64,000 bases of DNA, taken from Opitutia bacterium. GTDB taxonomy: Bacteria; Verrucomicrobiota; Verrucomicrobiia; Opitutales; T3Sed10-336. The DNA lies in the NCBI GenBank assembly GCA_003566885.1, contig PXBO01000052.1, positions 1 to 64,000 of the forward strand. The letters are read 5' to 3'. A model generated the notes under the pieces. It searched no databases, was not told where the DNA came from, and saw nothing but the letters and a program-made list of their open reading frames with translations. The position numbers were made by a program, and so were the translations under genes. Shown one piece after another: positions 1-9,219 of the stretch; the first letter of the stretch is position 1, and each line of letters begins with the position of its first letter.

Positions 1-747
1 ATGTATTACGCTCCGCACGATGCCCCCGGGGGGATCTGTCTTGCTTACGCGGATGACCTCAATGGTCCGTGGATCGAATACGACGACAATCCATTGATTG
101 CTCGCGAGTGGAGCCCGCATTTTAGCGTTTCGCACGTCTCTTCGGCCCATGCGTTATGGATCGAGGAGGAGAACCGAATGTTTCTCTGGTTCCATGGAGA
201 AAATACCGCGACGCGCTACGCTTCCAGCAGGGACGGCATTCATTTCGACTATGAGGATGTCGCGGTGCAGGCTTCCCAATTCGATCGTATCAGCGAGGCG
301 TCCTACGCGCGCGTCTTCAATGACCCATCTCCCGATCGCGACGGTTATGTAATGCTGTTGATGGGAAACCAGCAGGGGCAACGGAAGATTTTCATGGCCC
401 GTTCGCCGGATGCGCGCGAATGGGAGACCGATCCCGATCCGGTTTTCCAGGCTCCGGATCCGGAAGCTCCGCAGACGTCGTCACCTTGGTTGTGGCATTG
501 GAACGATCGCCTTTTCGTGCTGGCGCACGCGCCGTATTCGGATGGAAGTTACGGCATTTACGCCATGGAGACGAATCCCGAACTGACGGAGTTCCGATAT
601 GCCGGGAACGTTCTCGAATCGACGGAGGACGAACCGCGGGTCGCCGCTCCGGCGCTGATTGAGGCGGACGGCGTGATCTACCTGTTCTACGAAGGGGGCA
701 GGAGGCTCAACTGCCACATTGGATTGGCGGTTGCTCCGGCGGAATGA
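1..747 (+). CDS. glycoside hydrolase family 43/32-like five-bladed beta-propeller protein, probably partial at 5' end of window
   Basis: ORF reaches window start; repeated W/D-rich blade motifs (LAYADDLNGPWIEYDDNPLI, MARSPDAREWETDPDPVF, FYEGGRRLNCHIGLAVA) typical of GH43/GH32-type propellers. Confidence 0.6.
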   Translation: MYYAPHDAPGGICLAYADDLNGPWIEYDDNPLIAREWSPHFSVSHVSSAHALWIEEENRMFLWFHGENTATRYASSRDGIHFDYEDVAVQASQFDRISEASYARVFNDPSPDRDGYVMLLMGNQQGQRKIFMARSPDAREWETDPDPVFQAPDPEAPQTSSPWLWHWNDRLFVLAHAPYSDGSYGIYAMETNPELTEFRYAGNVLESTEDEPRVAAPALIEADGVIYLFYEGGRRLNCHIGLAVAPAE

Positions 748-768
748 TCCCATTGGAGGCTTTGGGAC

Positions 769-978
769 ATGGGAGCAGGAGGAGGCTTTAGTGGGATCGA
801 CTGGGGCATCGTCGCGGCCTTCATGCTGGCCACGACTTGGGTGGGGCACCTGCTTCGCGGAAAAAGCGGTGATCTGGATGGTTTTTTTCTGGGCGGTCGC
901 AACGTCCCCTGGTGGGCCGTTTCGATTTCGCTGGTCGCGACGCAGACCAGTGCTCTGACATTCATCGCCGTCCCAGCC
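769..978 (+). pseudogene. truncated N-terminus of a sodium:solute symporter (SSS) family transporter
   Basis: DWGIVAAFMLATTWVGHLLRGKSGDLDGFFLGGRNVPWWAVSISLVATQTSALTFIAVPA is a typical SSS N-terminus; similarity stops abruptly after VPA and the ORF ends at 1104. Confidence 0.75.
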
Positions 979-1179
979 CTTCCGGAAATAACGTCCGAGA
1001 AGCTCGTAATCGAGCGGGTCGTACCCTTCGGTTACGTAGGGTTTGAACCCTCCGACGCGTCCCTGTCCCATGGGGCCAAGGTGATTGAAGTCGCCTTGTC
1101 GTGAGCGAACGTTGAGAACAGCAATGGCTCCGGCATCGCGCTGGCCAAGACCCACGGAAAGACACGAGAAAGAGTCCAC
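979..1179 (-). pseudogene. fragment of an unidentified coding sequence on the minus strand
   Basis: Reverse-strand peptide RDAGAIAVLNVRSRQGDFNHLGPMGQGRVGGFKPYVTEGYDPLDYELLGRYFRKG looks protein-like and begins at the break in the SSS fragment; family not recognised. Confidence 0.35.
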
Positions 1180-1181
1180 AT

Positions 1182-1260
1182 TCTCCCGGTGTAAAGCCGG
1201 TCGCCACGGTTGGGATTTGCCAGTTTATTATTCGCCGGGTCGCCGATCCACCGACTCGCC
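1182..1260 (+). repeat. left copy of degenerate ~80-bp direct repeat flanking the DUF4143 ATPase gene
   Basis: TCTCCCGGTGTAAAGCCGGTCGCCACGG...CACCGACTCGCC, matching 2571-2650. Confidence 0.6.
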
Positions 1261-1334
1261 CCGCGGCGCGGGCGGAGCCGTGCCCTCCAAGTGGGGGATT
1301 GCCGAATCTTTCCGAAGGGGGAATCGCCGTCCGG

Positions 1335-2480
1335 CTACCGTATCCCGGCGAGTGTCTCGATCAAGTGCTGAACGGGGACGACGGTTATTTCATGACCGGC
1401 GAGACGCCGTTTCATAGGTTTACCCGGGCCAGCCGTTACCAGCAGGTTTTCTCCTTTCGGATAGTACTCGCGGAAAACTTCCAGATGAGCGGGATCGAAA
1501 TTGTCCGCCTTCCATTTGCATTCGATTGTGCACACCCGGCCCCTTTCAAAGGGTAAAATAAAATCGATTTCACGCTGTTGTTTGTCACGCCAGTACCGGG
1601 GAGACGAATTGGGGCGGGCGGCATTCAGAATATCCAACACCAGATTCTCCAAAAGCCCTCCTCTGTCTTCCGGGCGGAGATCGCTCCAGCCCCGAGCATA
1701 ACAGATGAAACCGGTATCGAATCCGTAAATCTTAGGCTGCGCCAGAATTTCCCGTTTGCCGCCATCGTGGAACGGCCGAAGCCGGTGGATCACCTGGGTT
1801 ATTTCCAGTATGTCCAGATAGTTCATTACGGTCGGCCGTGTGAGTGTGGTTTGCCGGGCTAACGAAACGATCTCCGCCAGGCAGCCACTGTTTCGCAGGA
1901 GTAATTCCGTCAGCTTAAGGAACTCCGTACGTTTTCCCACTTGAAACAGTTCCTGGACGTCACGGGCGAAATAGGAATCAAGCCATTCACTGTAAAACCC
2001 GGGATCGCTATCGGACGCCAATAGGCGAGGGGGCAAGCCACCGAATAGGAGGCGTTTTTCGAGCGACGGAACGCCGAAAGCGGCTAACTCCGATGCCAGT
2101 ACAGGCGATAATCGAATAACGCGCTTGCGACCCGTGAGGCTGTCACGAAATTTCGAGGTCGCGGCCAAGGTAGAGGATCCCGTAGCAAGGATTCGTTTCC
2201 CGGGGAATTCGCCGGCGGCGATTTTCAGGAGTTCGCTTGGGTTCTCAAGCTTATGGATTTCATCAAAGACGACACACTGCGCCGGACACTGTTCAAAAAA
2301 GAATTCCGGGTCCGACAGCCGTTCCCGGTATCGCGCCAGATCGCAGTTCACGTACTCGGCATCAGGAAAGAATTTTGCCAGTGTTGTTTTGCCTACCCGA
2401 CGCACCCCGGCCAACCAGGCGATGGGAACCCGTTTCCAGGTTTCCTCTATCTTTTGTACCCAGAAAGGACGTTCAATCAT
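1335..2480 (-). CDS. AAA family ATPase with C-terminal DUF4143
   Basis: N-term WLAGVRRVGKTTLAKFF (Walker A), CVVFDEIHKL (Walker B), C-terminal DFILPFERGRVCTIECKWKADNFDPAHLE typical of the AAA_14/DUF4143 family. Confidence 0.85.
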   Translation of the reverse strand: MIERPFWVQKIEETWKRVPIAWLAGVRRVGKTTLAKFFPDAEYVNCDLARYRERLSDPEFFFEQCPAQCVVFDEIHKLENPSELLKIAAGEFPGKRILATGSSTLAATSKFRDSLTGRKRVIRLSPVLASELAAFGVPSLEKRLLFGGLPPRLLASDSDPGFYSEWLDSYFARDVQELFQVGKRTEFLKLTELLLRNSGCLAEIVSLARQTTLTRPTVMNYLDILEITQVIHRLRPFHDGGKREILAQPKIYGFDTGFICYARGWSDLRPEDRGGLLENLVLDILNAARPNSSPRYWRDKQQREIDFILPFERGRVCTIECKWKADNFDPAHLEVFREYYPKGENLLVTAGPGKPMKRRLAGHEITVVPVQHLIETLAGIR

Positions 2481-2491
2481 GGGAATAACTG

Positions 2492-2517
2492 TTTACATAT
2501 AGACGTCCATATGTAAA
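2492..2517. promoter_or_regulatory. inverted repeat upstream of the DUF4143 ATPase, candidate operator
   Basis: TTTACATAT-agacgtcc-ATATGTAAA, 9-bp perfect arms, 12 bp upstream of the minus-strand start codon. Confidence 0.4.
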
Positions 2518-2570
2518 GTGTAAATTCACTGAACTCAATCTGATGTTTCGCCGCGCGTGTAAAGGGGATC

Positions 2571-2650
2571 TCTCCCGGCGTAAAGCCGGTCGTCACGGCT
2601 CAGAGTGATCGGTCCCTTTTGTCTCCGGTTCACCCCTTCACCGACTCGCC
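2571..2650 (+). repeat. right copy of degenerate ~80-bp direct repeat flanking the DUF4143 ATPase gene
   Basis: TCTCCCGGCGTAAAGCCGGTCGTCACGG...CACCGACTCGCC, same order and spacing as 1182-1260. Confidence 0.6.
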
Positions 2651-2751
2651 GGCTCTCCCCATCACCCCATCTCCGACTCGTCCTCTTCCCGTACCCTGGA
2701 CAGAATTGAATTGAGACTTGCTCCAAGCGCGGGCAGAACTGAGTGCGTTCT

Positions 2752-5589
2752 ATGGGCATCCAACGTTCTTTCCTTTCGCCGAATCTGCCCCTGCCTTCGG
2801 TTGCGGTGGAGTTTCTGACCCGTGAATGGACCGTCGGTCACCTCGATTTGCGGGAGTGGCTGGTGGTGGTGTCGAGTCGTCAGGCCGGGCGGCGGTTGCG
2901 CGAGGGGCTGGCGGCGCTGGCCGCCGGGCGGGGCGCGGCGGTGTTTCCGCCGCTGGTGGTGACGCCCGAGTTTCTGCTCACCTTCGGCGACCAGGTGGAG
3001 CGGGTGGCGACGGCCCCGGATACAGTGCTGGCCTGGAATGAGGTTTTACGGGGGCTCGACTTCGCCTCCTTCGGCGCGCTCTTTCCCGCGCCTCCACGAC
3101 GACCTGATTTTTCCTGGGCTTTGGCTACAGGGAGGGAATTGGCCCGGGTCAAACGGCTTTTGGCCGAGGGCGGGCTCGGTATGCGGGACGTGGAGACGCG
3201 AGCGCCGGAGGGGTTTGGCGAGACCGAGCGCTGGCGAGCCCTGGCGGAGTTGGAGCGTCGCTATCGGGAAACCCTGAAAACCCACGGTCTGACCGATCCG
3301 GACGAGGCCAAGATCGCCCGGGCGGCGAATCCGGCGGCGCCGGATTCAGTGAAGCGAATCGTGCTGCTGGGCGTGCCCGATCCGTTGCCGCTGGCGGTGG
3401 AGGCGTTAAAGAAGTTGAGTGAAACGCTTCCCGTCGTGGTGGCGATTCACGCCGACGCCCGGGATCGCGACGCTTTTGACGCGTGGGGGCGCCCGGTGGC
3501 GGAGGTGTGGGAACAAAGGGTCGAGGATTGGGATTCGGGAGAGGATTTGTTTTTTCCGTGCAGTGATGCGGCCGCACAGGCCCGAACCGCCGGGCTCCTG
3601 CTCAAGGAATGCCGTGACCCCGCACGATCGGCCGCAATGGGCGCCGCGGATCCCGCGGTCATTCCGTTCCTGGAGCGGTCGTTGCCTCGCGATTGCGACC
3701 TGGCGGCTTACGATCCGGAAGGGCGGCCGCTGAAGGCTGAGGAACTGTACAATCTGCTCGCTTGTTTCCGGGATTTGTTGCGCGTTTCCGATTTCGGATC
3801 CTGCGGCGAAATGATTCGTTGTCCGGTGGTGATCCGTTACCTGGACCACTTGCCCGGTTTGCCGCCGTTTCCCGTCTGGCTGCGTATTTGGGAGGAGTTC
3901 GGCGCCGACCATTTGCCCGGAGACCTCGCGGCCGCGCGTGCGTTGGCCAACGGAGAAGGGCGGACGGATGTCGTGGTTCGGCGAATACTCGAAACCGTCG
4001 AGACCATGCTCGGGCAATTCTCGCAGGCCCCGGTCTGGGAGGCGTTGCCATCGGTCTTGCGCACGCTGCACGGCGATCTCCGTTTCCGCGAGGATGCGCC
4101 GGCGGATCGACGTTATCTCGCCGCCGCGGAAGCGGTGATGGGAGTTCTCGAGGAAATGCGTGATTCCCCCCTGGCCGCCGGGCAGGGGGCGGCCGGCGCC
4201 GACGGTCTCGATCTCTTGCTGGGGCTCCTGGGAGACAAGCATATCGAGGAGGATCGTCCCGAGGCGGCGATCGACGTCCAGGGGTGGCTCGAGTTGCCCT
4301 GGGAAGAAGCGCCTTTCCTGGTCCTGACCGGCATGAACGAACACCATGTGCCCGAAACCATCGCCGGGGATCCGTTTGTTCCCGAGTCTTTGCGCCGGCC
4401 CCTCGGGTTGAAAAGCAACCGGATGCGTTTCGCCCGCGACCGTTACCTACTGGAGTCGTTGATGAAGTGTCGCCGGGAGAACGGGAAGGTGGCCATTCTT
4501 TTCGGACGAACGGGCCCCGAGGGAGAGCCGATGCGTCCTTCGCGTCTGCTGATGCGGTGCTCCCGTGAGGAGCTTCCCCAGCGCGTCAACCGCCTTTTCG
4601 CCGACCCTCCTTCGCTTGAACGCCGCTCCGCCTGGAGCAGTCCCTGGCGATTGCGACCCGCCATGGCGACCCCGCCGGAAAGGATCAGTGTGACTCAGTT
4701 CGGGGCCTACCTGCGCTGTCCTTTTCGTTTTTATCTATCGAATCTGCTGCGAATGGAACCGGTAGATCCTCGCAAAACCGAGATGGACGCGGCGGAATTC
4801 GGCAGTGCCTGCCATCGAATCCTGGAAGCGTTTGGCCGGGACGAGGTACTCCGCCGCAGTCAGGATGCGGCGGAGATCCAGGCGTTTTTCGAGAGCGAAT
4901 TGGACCGTTTTTTTCGCTTTCGCTACGGCCATGACCTATCAGTGCCGCTCGTGATCCAGAAGGAAGCCATTTCCGGGCGCCTGGCCCGGTTTGCGGAGGT
5001 GCAGGCCGAGGAACGGCGGCTCGGATGGATAATCGAGGAAGTGGAATGGCGATTCCCGGACGACGATGCGCTTTGTATCGGAGGCCTGCCGGTTCGGGGA
5101 GTGATCGATCGCATTGAGCGGAACGAAATCGTTGGGACGTATCGGGTGCTGGATTACAAAACGGCCGATCAGGATCGGGAGCCCGAAAAGGACCATTTCG
5201 TCGAAATCAAAAAAAACGAGGATGCCGAAGGGGTTCCCGAATACGCGCGTTTCGAACTCGACGGCAAAGCCCACCGTTGGATTGGACTGCAATTGCCGCT
5301 TTATCTGTGGGCCTTGCGAGGGCGCTGCGGAGAGGAGACGGTCTGTGGTTATGTCAATCTGCCGAAAGCGGTGACCGAAACCGGGATAAGTCTCTGGCGG
5401 AACCGATCGCGGGAACTGGAGGAATCGGCCTATCGCTGCGCCGAAGGGGTGGTCGCGGACCTTCAGGGAGGTGTCTTTTGGCCGCCGGCCCAAAAAGTGG
5501 CCTTCGATGACTTTAAAGATCTATTCTTCGGAGATATCGAAGGCCTGACCGACCCGAGCGACCTGCGCTTTCACAACTCCGAATCATGA
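2752..5589 (+). CDS. AddB-like PD-(D/E)XK nuclease family protein
   Basis: N-term VVVSSRQAGRRLREGL; C-term RISVTQFGAYLRCPFRFYLSNLL...GSACHRILEAFGRD and GVIDRIERNEIVGTYRVLDYKTAD nuclease motifs; ATGA overlap with the downstream UvrD-type helicase. Start set at ATG 2752 rather than GTG 2743. Confidence 0.8.
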   Translation: MGIQRSFLSPNLPLPSVAVEFLTREWTVGHLDLREWLVVVSSRQAGRRLREGLAALAAGRGAAVFPPLVVTPEFLLTFGDQVERVATAPDTVLAWNEVLRGLDFASFGALFPAPPRRPDFSWALATGRELARVKRLLAEGGLGMRDVETRAPEGFGETERWRALAELERRYRETLKTHGLTDPDEAKIARAANPAAPDSVKRIVLLGVPDPLPLAVEALKKLSETLPVVVAIHADARDRDAFDAWGRPVAEVWEQRVEDWDSGEDLFFPCSDAAAQARTAGLLLKECRDPARSAAMGAADPAVIPFLERSLPRDCDLAAYDPEGRPLKAEELYNLLACFRDLLRVSDFGSCGEMIRCPVVIRYLDHLPGLPPFPVWLRIWEEFGADHLPGDLAAARALANGEGRTDVVVRRILETVETMLGQFSQAPVWEALPSVLRTLHGDLRFREDAPADRRYLAAAEAVMGVLEEMRDSPLAAGQGAAGADGLDLLLGLLGDKHIEEDRPEAAIDVQGWLELPWEEAPFLVLTGMNEHHVPETIAGDPFVPESLRRPLGLKSNRMRFARDRYLLESLMKCRRENGKVAILFGRTGPEGEPMRPSRLLMRCSREELPQRVNRLFADPPSLERRSAWSSPWRLRPAMATPPERISVTQFGAYLRCPFRFYLSNLLRMEPVDPRKTEMDAAEFGSACHRILEAFGRDEVLRRSQDAAEIQAFFESELDRFFRFRYGHDLSVPLVIQKEAISGRLARFAEVQAEERRLGWIIEEVEWRFPDDDALCIGGLPVRGVIDRIERNEIVGTYRVLDYKTADQDREPEKDHFVEIKKNEDAEGVPEYARFELDGKAHRWIGLQLPLYLWALRGRCGEETVCGYVNLPKAVTETGISLWRNRSRELEESAYRCAEGVVADLQGGVFWPPAQKVAFDDFKDLFFGDIEGLTDPSDLRFHNSES

Positions 5590-8500
5590 AAAAGTCGATA
5601 CAGAACGAGATGATTCTCGCCTCGGCCGGATCGGGCAAGACGTACCGTCTGACCAATCGTTACCTTCGGCTGATGGCCCTGGGAGCGGAACCGGAGCGGA
5701 TCGTGGCGTTGACCTTTACCCGCAAGGCGGCGGGCGAGTTCTTCGATGAGATTTTGAAAAAACTGGCCCGGGCGGCGGAAACTCCGGCAGAGGCCGCCGC
5801 CCTGGCCGAAGGCATTGGGTGTCCCGATCTCGATTCCGCCGCGGCGGCCGAAATGCTGGCTACCCTCGTGGACCGTATGCACCAATTGGAGTTGGGGACC
5901 CTGGACGGCTTTTTCTATCGCATCGTGCGCAACTTTCCTTTCGAACTTGGCCTTTCGGCGCCTCCGGAACTGCTTGATGAAAACGCCATGCGGATGGAGA
6001 AGCGCCGGGTGTTCCGGCATGTGTTCAGAACTCCGGGGCAAAGCGGAGAAGCCGCCCGGCGCGAGTTCATCGAGGCGTTTAAACAGGCCACCTGGGGATC
6101 GGAGGAAAAACGGTTGTCTTCCAAACTCGACCGGTTTGTCGACGACCATCATGAGGTTTACCTGGCGGCGCCCGAACGGGAATTGTGGGGCGTGGAACGA
6201 CGCATCTGGCCCGAGGGTTGCCGCTGGCTTGGCTCCCGCGTTGATCACCGGCGGGCGCTGGCCGTGCTGGAGGAACGTTTTCAGTCGAGGAAGCTCAGCG
6301 AGGGTCAGAGCAAGGCCTGGCGCAAGCTTTTCGCCGCGGCGGAGGAATGGGAACCGGGGTCACCCTGGAGGCCCGAGTTTAAGACGCCCCTGGGCAACGC
6401 GCTCAAGGTTTGGCCGGATCTGGAAGCCGGGTCGGCTGAGTATATGATCGGACGCAAGGCGCTGCCGCTCGACCCGGTCGAATGTGCCGCGTTGAGGGAT
6501 CTGGTGCGTTGCCTCTTCGCTTCGGAACTGGAGAAAAAACTGCAGATCACCCGCGGGCTTTATGAGATTCTGCGCGGGTTTGAATCCGCTTATGCCGACC
6601 TGGTTCGTTCGGGGGGGCGTTTGACCTTCGGGGATATCCTGACACTGCTCGCCGGCGGGGCGGATCAGGAGCAACGTCCCAGGTTGAGTCAGGATGATCA
6701 CGGTCCGGGCCGCTTGGCGATCAATTACCGGATCGACGGACACTACGATCATTGGCTGCTGGATGAGTTTCAGGATACCAGCTTCGTGCAGTGGCGGGCA
6801 TTGAGCGACCTCATCGACGAAGTCGTGCAGGATGCCGAAGGGCGACGCAGTTTTTTTTACGTCGGTGACGTCAAGCAGGCGATCTTCGCCTGGCGGGAAG
6901 GAGATTCCCGCTTGTTCCGGGAGATCTACGATCATTACAACTGGGCTGGCGGCCCCGCCGCTATTGTCGAGCAGCGCATGAGCGAATCATGGCGGTCTTC
7001 GCCGGCCGTGATTGAAAGTGTCAACCGGGTGTTCGGCGATCATGAGGTTCTCAAGACGCTGTTTCTCTCCGACGCGGTCATCCGATGGATCGATGGCTGG
7101 GATCCTCATCGGGCGCGCCACGAGGACCGTCAGGGCTGCGTCCGTTTCTTTCAGGCCCCCGACCGGGAGAGTCGTCATGCGGCGGTATTGGCGGTTCTGC
7201 GGGAAGTCGATCCGCTGGTGCGGGGCCTCTCCTGTGCCATCCTGGTGCAGAAAAACGACCAGGCCGCGGAAATCCTTCAGTACCTTCGGGCGCATGGTGA
7301 ATTTCCGGTCGCGGGCGAAATGGATATTCGGCCGGGAACGGACAATCCGTTGGGCATGGCCTTGATTTCGCTTTTTAAATGGGCGGCGTATCCGGGTGAT
7401 ACTTACGCCTGGGAGCATGTTAGAATGACTCCGATATGGACCATCATTGAGGAGAGGCGATCATCCGCCGAACGGGATTCGGTCGCGCGCGGGATTCTGG
7501 AGTCGATTCACCGGGATGGGTTCGCCTGTACGGCTGCCGAATGGATCGCGCAATTGGAGAGGATAAACGTTCTTGACCCGTTCAATCGGGAGCGTGGAGA
7601 GATCATCGTGAGCGCCGCGCGGGCCTTCGACGCTCTGGGAAGGCGTTCGGTGGCCGACTTTGTTGAGTTCCTCCACGATTACTCCCTGCACGAAACCGGC
7701 GCCGATGGCACGGTGCGTGTGATGACGATTCATAAGTCCAAGGGATTGGGATTCGATGTGGTGATCCTCCCGGAATTGGAGGGAGAACGTTTGGATGCGC
7801 GCCGGCGCAAGCTGGCGGTGAGCCGAACGGCGTCGCGCGAAGTGGAGTGGGTATTGGATCCTCCCGCCAGGCAGATCGTGGAGCATGATTCCGTGCTGGC
7901 GGCCCACGACCGGACGACGGGGGCGGACGCCTGTTACGAACGCTTTTGCCAACTGTACGTCGCTATGACACGTGCGAAACGGGCGACTTATCTGGTGACG
8001 GAACCTCTGAAGAAAAGCTCTTCCTCGGCAAACTTCGTCCGGTGGCTGAACGCCGCGTTGGCAAAAGGTGATCCGGTAAACGTTTCCTGCGGAGACACCG
8101 TCTTGGAATTGCTCTACGAGACCGGGAACCCCGAGTGGTACGCCGAGTTCACGCCGCCGCCGGAGGCAGTGACCGGGGACAGCGAACGGCGGGAGGCGCG
8201 GGAATACGGAGTGCGCGAGCGTCGTCGTCGGGGGACCCCTTCCCGGGCCAAACCGCGGGTGGTCGGCGCGGAAGGTTTGTTTTCGCTGGACTCTCGTCGA
8301 AGCCTGGAGTTCGGCAGCCGGGTCCACGAGATCTTCTCCCGCGTCGGCTGGTGGGAATCCGGTACCGTGGAGGAGTTGGAGAGCATGCGTAACGCCGATG
8401 CCGAATCGCCTTTGATGGTCCGCGCCTTTGAAGAGGTGCTTGCCTGTTTGCGGGCTTCGGAGGTTCGGGCCGCATTGACCCGTCCCGAAGGCGAGGTGGA

Positions 8501-8777
8501 ACTCTGGAGGGAACGGACGTTCGAAGTGATCCTCGATGAAGAATGGTTGACCGGAACCTTTGACCGCGTGACGCTGGTCGGCGGTCCGGAGGGAAGAATT
8601 CAGCGGGCGGAAATTATTGATTTCAAGACGGACAAAGGCGAAGGCGATCTTGCGGCATACACCCGGCAACTGGCAGCCTACCGGCGGGTCCTCGCTTTTA
8701 TGACCGGCCTGCCGCCCGAGAGGATTCTTTGCCGTCTCCTTTACACCCACCGTCGGGAGTTGGTGACGGTTTTTTAG
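5586..8777 (+). CDS. AddA/RecB-like UvrD-family helicase-nuclease
   Basis: ASAGSGKTYRLTNRYL (Walker A), LLDEFQDTSFVQW, QLYVAMTRAKRATYLV (motif VI region), C-terminal AEIIDFKTDKGEGD nuclease motif. Confidence 0.9.
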   Translation: MKKSIQNEMILASAGSGKTYRLTNRYLRLMALGAEPERIVALTFTRKAAGEFFDEILKKLARAAETPAEAAALAEGIGCPDLDSAAAAEMLATLVDRMHQLELGTLDGFFYRIVRNFPFELGLSAPPELLDENAMRMEKRRVFRHVFRTPGQSGEAARREFIEAFKQATWGSEEKRLSSKLDRFVDDHHEVYLAAPERELWGVERRIWPEGCRWLGSRVDHRRALAVLEERFQSRKLSEGQSKAWRKLFAAAEEWEPGSPWRPEFKTPLGNALKVWPDLEAGSAEYMIGRKALPLDPVECAALRDLVRCLFASELEKKLQITRGLYEILRGFESAYADLVRSGGRLTFGDILTLLAGGADQEQRPRLSQDDHGPGRLAINYRIDGHYDHWLLDEFQDTSFVQWRALSDLIDEVVQDAEGRRSFFYVGDVKQAIFAWREGDSRLFREIYDHYNWAGGPAAIVEQRMSESWRSSPAVIESVNRVFGDHEVLKTLFLSDAVIRWIDGWDPHRARHEDRQGCVRFFQAPDRESRHAAVLAVLREVDPLVRGLSCAILVQKNDQAAEILQYLRAHGEFPVAGEMDIRPGTDNPLGMALISLFKWAAYPGDTYAWEHVRMTPIWTIIEERRSSAERDSVARGILESIHRDGFACTAAEWIAQLERINVLDPFNRERGEIIVSAARAFDALGRRSVADFVEFLHDYSLHETGADGTVRVMTIHKSKGLGFDVVILPELEGERLDARRRKLAVSRTASREVEWVLDPPARQIVEHDSVLAAHDRTTGADACYERFCQLYVAMTRAKRATYLVTEPLKKSSSSANFVRWLNAALAKGDPVNVSCGDTVLELLYETGNPEWYAEFTPPPEAVTGDSERREAREYGVRERRRRGTPSRAKPRVVGAEGLFSLDSRRSLEFGSRVHEIFSRVGWWESGTVEELESMRNADAESPLMVRAFEEVLACLRASEVRAALTRPEGEVELWRERTFEVILDEEWLTGTFDRVTLVGGPEGRIQRAEIIDFKTDKGEGDLAAYTRQLAAYRRVLAFMTGLPPERILCRLLYTHRRELVTVF

Positions 8778-8797
8778 ATTCCAATAGATTGGCGTCA

Positions 8798-8945
8798 GTT
8801 ATACCGTGCCTCATCAAGTTTTCGGAATCCTTTGTGGCTTGTTCGCTTGCGAACGCCTTTTCTGACGCCGGCCCGCGCAATCCCCGACGCCACCTGGGTT
8901 CCGGCAGGGTATTCACGGGTTTTTTTCCGAAATCTGAATGACCGG
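8798..8945 (+). repeat. intergenic structured repeat family 1, copy A
   Basis: GTTATAC...TCATCAAGTTTTCGGAATCC-TTTGTGGC then hairpin GTTCGC-TT-GCGAAC (8841-8854) then GACGCCGGCCCGCGCAATCCCCGACGCCAC. Confidence 0.75.
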
Positions 8946-9219
8946 AAGAAGATTCCAACCGGGTGGCGATCGGACGGGTAAACAAAGTTTAAAAAGTGGA
9001 ATTCTGTTTGACTCCGAAGTAGCTTGCATTCCGGTGCCGGCGGCAACCTGGATTCATTAGGTAATCTATAATAGTGGTTTGTGAATTTTGGGCATTTGTG
9101 TTTGACCGAATTGTTAAAATTCAGTGTCACCAACGGGAGAAGCGGGAATACAGTTGCGAAACCAACAACTTGACTACAAATATCGTACTTGTTTCGCACT
9201 TAAGTGATAGGAGGAGTTT

